From Gammaproteobacteria bacterium (GTDB lineage Bacteria > Pseudomonadota > Gammaproteobacteria > HTCC5015), in contig JAHDBX010000063.1 in the NCBI GenBank assembly GCA_020630145.1, positions 2,480 to 7,919 on the forward strand: 5,440 nt of DNA. The letters are read 5' to 3'. The notes beneath the pieces are model-generated. The model did no database searches. It worked only from the letters and a program-made list of their open reading frames with translations, and had not been told where the DNA came from. Shown here in pieces: positions 1 to 5,440 of the stretch (position 1 is its first letter; the number at the start of each line of letters is the position of its first letter). The position numbers and the translations under genes were made by a program.

Positions 1-26
1 GCATTTGAGTGCTGTTCATGTTCTGT

Positions 27-64
27 CATGGGTCTATTATAGACAAATATGTCTGCTCAAATAA
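27..64 (-). promoter_or_regulatory. Possible leftward promoter with overlapping palindromes
   Basis: On the minus strand a perfect TATAAT lies at 41-36. The -35 region at 59-64 is poor (TTATTT at 17-bp spacing). The -10 box sits inside the palindrome GTCTA-TTA-TAGAC (32-44), which shares AGAC with a second one, AGACA-AATA-TGTCT (41-54). This gives three alternating GTCT/AGAC half-sites about one helical turn apart, as an operator might have. An ATG at 29-27 begins an open frame (MTEHEQHSN) running off the window, 7 nt after the -10 box and without a Shine-Dalgarno sequence. In Pseudomonas, pssA follows ilvC in this direction, but nine residues cannot identify a gene. The promoter and operator are inferences from pattern alone. 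Confidence 0.3.
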
Positions 65-75
65 ATTCTTTACAT

Positions 76-118
76 AAAAAAATGCTCCGGCCTACCCAAT
101 TTAGGTAAGCCAGAGCAT
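76..118 (-). terminator. Rho-independent terminator of ilvC
   Basis: Read on the minus strand, 118-104 pairs with 96-82 in a 15-bp stem around a 7-nt loop (103-97). Seven uridines follow (82-76, the first doubling as the last stem base). Two stem positions (112/88 and 108/92) are G-U wobbles in the leftward RNA but would be C-A mismatches in a rightward one, so the element is built to act leftward. It lies 28 nt past the ilvC stop codon. This suggests ilvC ends its own transcript here and that any gene further left uses another promoter or readthrough. Confidence 0.92.
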
Positions 119-145
119 AATTCAATCAATTACAAAAAAGACGAA

Positions 146-1186
<1,041 letters not shown>

Positions 1187-1255
1187 TTAAAAGCCGATAT
1201 AAGTCTTTAGCCTTGCATAAGCCCTATATTCGACATTGAATGACTATGGTGGCGG

Positions 1256-1284
1256 ATTATAGAACAAGACTTTCATTGCGTAAA
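1256..1284 (-). promoter_or_regulatory. Sigma-70-type promoter of ilvC
   Basis: On the minus strand TTTACG (1284-1279, four of six matches to TTGACA) and a perfect TATAAT (1261-1256) are separated by exactly 17 bp. The predicted transcription start is near 1249, giving a leader of about 87 nt before ilvC. The -35 box lies within the inverted repeat at 1273-1288. That arrangement fits activation of ilvC by IlvY bound at or beside the -35 region, as described for E. coli. The boxes are seen directly; their use is inferred. Confidence 0.65.
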
Positions 1285-1288
1285 ATGA
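1273..1288. promoter_or_regulatory. Candidate IlvY operator in the ilvC-ilvY control region
   Basis: The perfect inverted repeat TCATT-N6-AATGA also fits the LysR-type T-N11-A spacing (for example T1276 to A1288). It overlaps the ilvC -35 box and a possible rightward -10 for ilvY (TAAAAT, 1281-1286, with no convincing -35). One bound IlvY could thus activate ilvC and repress its own gene. A second, weaker palindrome, CATTGAATG, lies at 1234-1242, within the presumed ilvC leader. E. coli has two operators in this interval, but I cannot match either one base by base. The assignment rests on position and symmetry. Confidence 0.45.
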
Positions 1289-1330
1289 TATATTTGAAAC
1301 ACACTATTCCAAAAAACGAAATAAAACCAT

Positions 1331-2188
1331 ATGGATACACGCTCACTAGCATTATTTCTACACCTATCTGACACCTTACACTTCGGACAAACTAGTCGAG
1401 CCCAACATATCAGCCCTTCAGCGCTTACGCGCACCATTCAGCAGCTAGAAGAAAAACTCGATACTGTGCTCTTTGAACGAGATAATCGTTCAGTTAAGCT
1501 CACAAAAGAAGGCAAGCTATTTCAGGAGTATGCATCGCGCTCACTAACCCAGTGGCAAGAATTCAAAAACGAATTGATGCAAGAACAACAAGCTTTACAA
1601 GGAGAAATAAGTCTATACTGCTCGGTCACCGCCAGTTATAGTTTCTTGCACAATACACTCAGTGAATTTCGTAACGCGTACCCCAAAATTGGCATCGTCT
1701 TACATACTGGCGACCCTGAGCATGCGATTAGCCATATACAACAAGGCTCAGAAGACATCGCCATTAGCACTAAGCCAGACAACTACCCTACTGCACTGGC
1801 ATTCAAACGTTTAACCAGCACGCCTCTCCTGATTATCGGTTCGCATGAACAAAGCAGCAAAACGCTTGATTGGCACAACACACCAATGATTTTATCCGAG
1901 CGGGGCCTTATTCGTGACAAAGTAAATCGCTGGCTTAAAACGAATAACATTACACCCACTATCTATGCACAAGTATCAGGTAATGAAGCGATTGTTAGCA
2001 TGGTCAGTTTAGGTTTTGGTTATGGTGTTGTGCCACAAATTGTATTGGAAAATAGTCCGCTCGCAAATAAAGTCAATATTATTTCCCATGACCCAGAATT
2101 ACCCGCCATCGATGTCGGTTTTTTCGTACAGAAAAAAAGCCTACAAAACCCACTTATTCAAGCAGCATGGAATGCTCTAACAATATAG
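1331..2188 (+). CDS. ilvY: LysR-family regulator IlvY
   Basis: IlvY is the transcriptional activator of ilvC. In E. coli it responds to the KARI substrates acetolactate and acetohydroxybutyrate and represses its own gene. The 285 residues show the LysR plan. A winged helix-turn-helix spans about residues 1-60, with FLHLSDTLHFGQTSRAQHIS then SPSALTRTIQQLEEKL as the recognition helix. A linker helix reaches about residue 90, and a two-lobed effector domain starts at GEISLYCSVTASYSFL (91-106). The stretch GNEAIVSMVSLGFGYGVVPQ (217-236), followed by IVLENSP, closely resembles E. coli IlvY from memory. Together with the divergent ilvC this makes the call specific. An in-frame stop at 1322-1324 makes this ATG the earliest possible start. 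No clear Shine-Dalgarno is seen, which may keep expression low. No terminator is evident after it. Confidence 0.95.
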   Translation: MDTRSLALFLHLSDTLHFGQTSRAQHISPSALTRTIQQLEEKLDTVLFERDNRSVKLTKEGKLFQEYASRSLTQWQEFKNELMQEQQALQGEISLYCSVTASYSFLHNTLSEFRNAYPKIGIVLHTGDPEHAISHIQQGSEDIAISTKPDNYPTALAFKRLTSTPLLIIGSHEQSSKTLDWHNTPMILSERGLIRDKVNRWLKTNNITPTIYAQVSGNEAIVSMVSLGFGYGVVPQIVLENSPLANKVNIISHDPELPAIDVGFFVQKKSLQNPLIQAAWNALTI

Positions 2189-2221
2189 TTAAAAATTTTA
2201 TTTTGTTATCTTGGTCACATA

Positions 2222-2296
2222 ATGATATCGTTTGAAATAGAACCAAATGCTAATAACAGGGTCATAAAGTCGTCATTAAAAAAAAATAAACTATAA
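2222..2296 (+). other. Possible 24-codon leader ORF overlapping the DUF547 start
   Basis: An ATG at 2222 opens 24 codons that end at TAA 2294-2296. The last A of this stop is the first base of the DUF547 ATG (TAATG overlap). The encoded peptide is lysine-rich at its end (SLKKNKL) and I do not recognise it. It has no Shine-Dalgarno sequence. A short upstream frame ending this way could couple translation to the next gene, which also lacks a ribosome site, but a frame this short can arise by chance in AT-rich DNA. The rest of the 107-bp gap holds a run of nine A (2278-2286), a TATAAT (2292-2297) overlapping the DUF547 start codon, and no convincing ilvY terminator. Confidence 0.15.
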
Positions 2297-3096
2297 TGAA
2301 TATTCTTAACGAAACTAAATGGGTTAGCCGCTTTTTAAGTGGCAAAGATTTACCAACTGAGCAATCTAGTATATTGCAGCAAATCATTAGTCACTACTAT
2401 GACCAAAGCACTTTAAGCATGGACTATGATGCGTTTATAGATTCTAAGCATTGGCAAGATATGACTATGATATCGCATGGTTTAAAAAACTATGACCTCA
2501 AAGAATTAGATACATATGAGTCACAACTTGCTTTCTGGCTTAATACTTTTAATATGCTTACCTTACATGGCATTGGTAAATCAACACACAAAGAACCCGT
2601 AAAAGAAGACTCTGCATTCTTTAGTGAAACCGCTTATAACATTGGTGAAGAAATATTTTCTTTAGACGACATTGAGCATGGTTTATTACGCTCAAACAGT
2701 GCCAAGTATCGTAGCAGTGGCGCATTTTATAAAAACAATGAATCTCAACAAAAGTGGGTACTTAACAAACTAGACCCAACCGTACACTTTAGCTTGTACT
2801 CTGCTTGTAAAAGTTCACCATCTTTAGTTGCATTTAATACTCAATATGTAATGGACCAACTTGCGACCCAAACTAACTTTGAGTTAACCAGACAAGTTAA
2901 GCTTGAAGGCAGTAAACTACATGTGCCTAAAACATTAAAATGGTACGCCAATGACTTTGGAACCAAACGTCAAATTGTAGAATTTATTGCACGCAATAGC
3001 CATGACGAATTAAAAAATAAAGTATTAGATAACCTACAAAACATTGACTTAAAATATAATGATTTTGATTGGGCACTCAATAAAAAAGTGACTTAA
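2296..3096 (+). CDS. DUF547 domain protein of unknown function
   Basis: The 266-residue protein carries three blocks typical of DUF547 (Pfam PF04784). These are AFWLNTFNMLTLHGI (79-93), FSLDDIEHGLLR (121-132) and DPTVHFSLYSACKSSPSL (160-177, compare the common bacterial form with VHFALNCGAKSCPPL). The biochemical role of the family is not established to my knowledge. Where many bacterial members have two cysteines in the last block, this one has S169 and S174, with a lone cysteine at C171. No signal peptide or membrane segment is visible, so it is probably cytoplasmic, unlike the many exported relatives. An in-frame stop at 2287-2289 makes this ATG the earliest start; no Shine-Dalgarno is seen. 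The bepA-like gene begins 8 bases downstream, so the two are probably co-transcribed. Family membership is fairly sure; function is unknown. Confidence 0.85.
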   Translation: MNILNETKWVSRFLSGKDLPTEQSSILQQIISHYYDQSTLSMDYDAFIDSKHWQDMTMISHGLKNYDLKELDTYESQLAFWLNTFNMLTLHGIGKSTHKEPVKEDSAFFSETAYNIGEEIFSLDDIEHGLLRSNSAKYRSSGAFYKNNESQQKWVLNKLDPTVHFSLYSACKSSPSLVAFNTQYVMDQLATQTNFELTRQVKLEGSKLHVPKTLKWYANDFGTKRQIVEFIARNSHDELKNKVLDNLQNIDLKYNDFDWALNKKVT

Positions 3097-3104
3097 CTTA
3101 ATTA

Positions 3105-4550
3105 ATGATATTTTTCAAAGTACTCAGCAACTTCATTTTACTTACTGCTGCAACAAGCTTACTTTTTATAGCCAATATTCAGGCCGCTAATTTGCCTGAA
3201 ATGGGCAACCCGGTTAACAATAAATTAAGCCTGAAACAAGAAAAAATTATTGGCCAAGAATTTTATCGCAGCCTACTCAAAAGAAACTTGGTTATTAATG
3301 ACCCTGAAACCCTCAGCTATTTAAAACATATAGGCAATACACTCGTTAACCAGCTGTAAAACAGCGAACAAGACTTTACATTCTTTCTGGTCAAAGACAG
3401 CTCCATCAATGCTTTCGCTACACCAGGTGGTTATATCGGTGTAAATGCCGGGCTGATTGCAGCTAGCAAAAATGAAGATGAATTAGCCGGCGTACTCGCT
3501 CACGAAATTGCCCACGTGCATCAACGCCATATAGCGAGACGTTTAGTTGATATGCAATCCAGCCAACTGATGTCTTTAGCCACCATTCTAACGGGCTTTA
3601 TTGCCGCATCACAAGGGTATAACCAAGAAGCTTCTGCACTGCTCTATGGTGGTATTGCAAATCAACAACAACAAGCCATTAACTTTACTCGAGAAAATGA
3701 AATAGAAGCTGACCGGATTGGCATTAACTTACTGAGTAATACACAATATAACCCAGCCGGCATGGTGAGTTTTTTTAAAATTATGCAAAGGCAGACAGAC
3801 AATCAAACCTTCGCTTCATACCAACATTTATTGACCCACCCATTAGATCAAGTACGCATAGCAGAAGCAGAAAATAGAATTGCGCAATTAAGCAGCAAAA
3901 ACTTACATAAAACACAAAGTAACGATGACTACTTCTATATGCATGCACGTATTAGCGCACTTAACACTGATGATAAAACGGGGCTACTAAAAAGAACGTA
4001 TACCTCATCACCAAGATCACAGTATGAATTAGCCCAAGCTTACGAAATGAACCAGCAATGGCAAAATGCTGAAGGTACGTATCAAGCTTTAGCTAAACAA
4101 AATAACAACATGCCTTTTATTTTAGGCTTAGGTAGAAGCTATATAAAACAGCAAAAATATGCTGAAGCATCCTCTCTTTTAGAGCAATACTTAAAAGTAC
4201 AGCCCGACAACTTTGCATTGAATATTTACCTTGCACAAGCCAGACTTTATAGCCAACAGTCAGCCGTCGCTATTAAGCAAATGAATAGCTACCTGCGCAA
4301 TACAGGCCAACCTCGCACCGCTGAAATCTATCAATTATTGGCCTTAGCTTATACAAATACCGAACAACATTATTTAGCTAAAAAGACGCAAGTAGAATAC
4401 CTTTATTACAACGGCAACTACCATACAGCTATTGGCATATTACAGAACTTGATAAAAGATAAAGAATTAGACGCTACTGAAAAGCAACACTTGCAAACTC
4501 GTCTGGAGCAAATAGTAAAAACTCAAAAAGACATTAAAGCACTTGGGTAA
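3105..4550 (+). pseudogene. bepA: BepA (YfgC)-like M48 metalloprotease/TPR protein, interrupted by in-frame TAA
   Basis: BepA is a periplasmic zinc protease and chaperone that assists assembly or removal of outer-membrane proteins such as LptD. The frame spans 481 codons before its final TAA, close to E. coli BepA (487). Codons 1-27 look like a signal peptide (hydrophobic core, cut near IQA-AN). NLPEMG and a helical segment follow. TAA at 3357-3359 (codon 85) then interrupts the frame, which resumes at once with FTFFLVKDSSINAFATPGGY. Zinc motif HEIAH is at codons 133-137, EADRIG supplies E201, and THPL supplies H245, equivalent to the E. coli regulatory histidine. TPR-like helices fill about 307-481. 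From the stop to 3515 there is no in-frame ATG, GTG or TTG; the first, GTG 3516, lies just after HEIAH. The annotated pieces would be an 84-residue exported stub and a 344-residue fragment without its zinc motif. Conservation is otherwise intact, so the lesion is recent, a sequencing error, or read through. Confidence 0.88.
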
Positions 4551-4554
4551 TATT

Positions 4555-4579
4555 GAGTTAAAGCGATTCGCTAACACTC
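4555..4579. repeat. Imperfect inverted repeat after the bepA-like gene
   Basis: GTTA-aa-GCG pairs with CGC-TAAC around a 3-nt loop (4557-4575), and flanking GAG/CTC could extend it with bulges. It begins 5 nt after the stop codon, where a terminator would be expected. However, the bases that follow are A- and C-rich rather than T-rich, so it is not a convincing intrinsic terminator. The rest of the 121-bp gap up to nhaR is AT-rich with no clear promoter boxes. Confidence 0.25.
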
Positions 4580-4671
4580 GCACATAAATACACGAAAAAA
4601 CCATTAGATTAAATAGCAATAGCACGGTATTATCTTACTATACATTCAAACTAATAAGCTTTTCTATCCAT

Positions 4672-5440
4672 ATGCGTAATGTAAATTACAACCACCTCTA
4701 CTACTTTTGGACCGTTGCCAAACATGGCACAGTAATAAAAGCTGCTGAAATTCTTTTTCTAACACCACAAACAATAAGTGGCCAAATACGAGCTCTTGAA
4801 AATACTATTGGTGAAAAACTATTCGAAAAAAGTGGTCGTCAACTTGTACTATCAAGGTTTGGCCAAACCCTGTTCGAATACTGCGAAGATATCTTTAAAT
4901 CTGGCCCTGAATTAATTGATATTGTGAAAGGCAATATACAGCAACAAAACTTTAAAGTGGGCTTGTCTGAGCATGTACATAAGCCCATTGTGTACTCCTT
5001 ATTAGAACCCGCACTTGAAATGGACCCTCCTATCCGTTTAAGTTGCATCGAAGGTAGTTTAGAAAGCTTAATTGCTGATTTAAGCCTACATAAGCTAGAC
5101 TTGATTTTGTCAAACGTTGCCTTGCCCCCTAATCCTAACGTTAAAGTCTATCATCAGGAACTGGGTCAAAGTGGCCTGACTTTTTTTGCTTCTTTGCCCC
5201 TGATTTCTAAATTCAGCGCACCTTTTCCTGAGCTTTTAGATGGCGCGCCATTTTTACTGCCTACGGCTGATTCACCTTTAAGAAGAGATTTAGAACTGTG
5301 GTTTGCCAAGCAAGAACTAAACCCCAATATTGTTGGGGAATTTAGTGATGGCGCTTTATTAACGTCATTTGGTCAGGCTGGCGCAGGCATATTTGTATCA
5401 CCCACTGCCATAAAAGCTGAAATTATGCGACAATACAGCG
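4672..5440 (+). CDS. nhaR: LysR-family regulator NhaR, 3' end beyond window
   Basis: In E. coli NhaR activates the Na+/H+ antiporter gene nhaA in response to sodium, and also the pga biofilm operon and osmC. The 256 codons visible of an expected ~300 stay open to the right edge. The N-terminus NVNYNHLYYFWTVAKHG and the helix-turn-helix with LTPQTISGQIRALE (residues 30-43) closely match E. coli NhaR from memory. So do LHKLDLILS in the first effector lobe, LGQSGLTFFAS, and GEFSDGALLTSFGQAGAGIFVSPT near the end. The YNHLYYFW opening is a hallmark that separates NhaR from generic LysR proteins. No alternative in-frame start lies close upstream, and no Shine-Dalgarno is seen. No antiporter gene is visible, so its target here is unknown. 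The missing C-terminus is a window cut, not a truncation. Confidence 0.92.
   Translation, partial: MRNVNYNHLYYFWTVAKHGTVIKAAEILFLTPQTISGQIRALENTIGEKLFEKSGRQLVLSRFGQTLFEYCEDIFKSGPELIDIVKGNIQQQNFKVGLSEHVHKPIVYSLLEPALEMDPPIRLSCIEGSLESLIADLSLHKLDLILSNVALPPNPNVKVYHQELGQSGLTFFASLPLISKFSAPFPELLDGAPFLLPTADSPLRRDLELWFAKQELNPNIVGEFSDGALLTSFGQAGAGIFVSPTAIKAEIMRQYS

Noticed and set aside
2189..2295. ilvY terminator in the gap before the DUF547 gene
   Set aside because: The TTAAAAATTTTATTTTG stretch after the ilvY stop is AT-rich, without a GC-containing stem. I cannot support a terminator.
3357..3359. Reassignment of TAA to a sense codon in this organism
   Set aside because: ilvC, the DUF547 gene and the bepA-like gene itself all end in TAA at sensible protein ends. 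The ilvC end matches its family closely, so TAA works as a stop here.
3516..4550. Separate gene starting at GTG 3516
   Set aside because: The GTG encodes a residue within the zinc-helix region immediately after HEIAH. Starting there would remove the catalytic motif, and the conserved frame continues upstream to 3360.
4555..4600. Intrinsic terminator after the bepA-like gene
   Set aside because: A weak hairpin exists, but no T-tract follows it on either strand.
4839..5048. Open frame of 69 codons on the minus strand
   Set aside because: It lies wholly antisense inside nhaR, whose protein is clearly conserved, and its product resembles nothing I know. It is a shadow frame.

Overview
The window looks like ordinary chromosomal DNA from an AT-rich gammaproteobacterium. 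Four of its five genes are recognisable by sequence memory as families typical of that class: a class I ketol-acid reductoisomerase very close to Pseudomonas IlvC, its divergent regulator IlvY, a BepA (YfgC)-type periplasmic M48 protease, and an NhaR-type LysR regulator. The genus cannot be named from this sequence. I see no phage, IS, CRISPR, tRNA or rRNA sequence.

Layout, left to right. Positions 1-75 hold a palindrome-rich stretch with a perfect leftward TATAAT box, perhaps the promoter of a gene beyond the left edge. A strong leftward intrinsic terminator (76-118) closes ilvC (146-1162, minus strand). A 168-bp divergent control region follows. It holds a good ilvC promoter whose -35 box lies inside an inverted repeat, the likely IlvY operator. 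ilvY (1331-2188) runs rightward. After 107 bp comes a cytoplasmic-looking DUF547 protein (2296-3096). Eight bases later is a bepA-like gene (3105-4550) broken by a single in-frame TAA at codon 85. After a 121-bp gap, nhaR starts at 4672 and runs off the right edge.

ilvC and ilvY form the familiar branched-chain amino acid unit: IlvY senses the KARI substrates and activates ilvC from the shared intergenic region. The DUF547 gene and the bepA-like gene are close enough to be co-transcribed, but the sequence shows no functional link between them. nhaR would normally control a Na+/H+ antiporter, but none is visible here.

The most notable observation is the bepA-like gene. Its reading frame is intact and clearly conserved on both sides of one stop codon, and the stop falls before the zinc-binding HExxH motif. 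No usable restart codon lies between the stop and the motif. This is a fresh nonsense mutation, a sequencing error, or (less likely) readthrough. No novel multi-gene system is evident.
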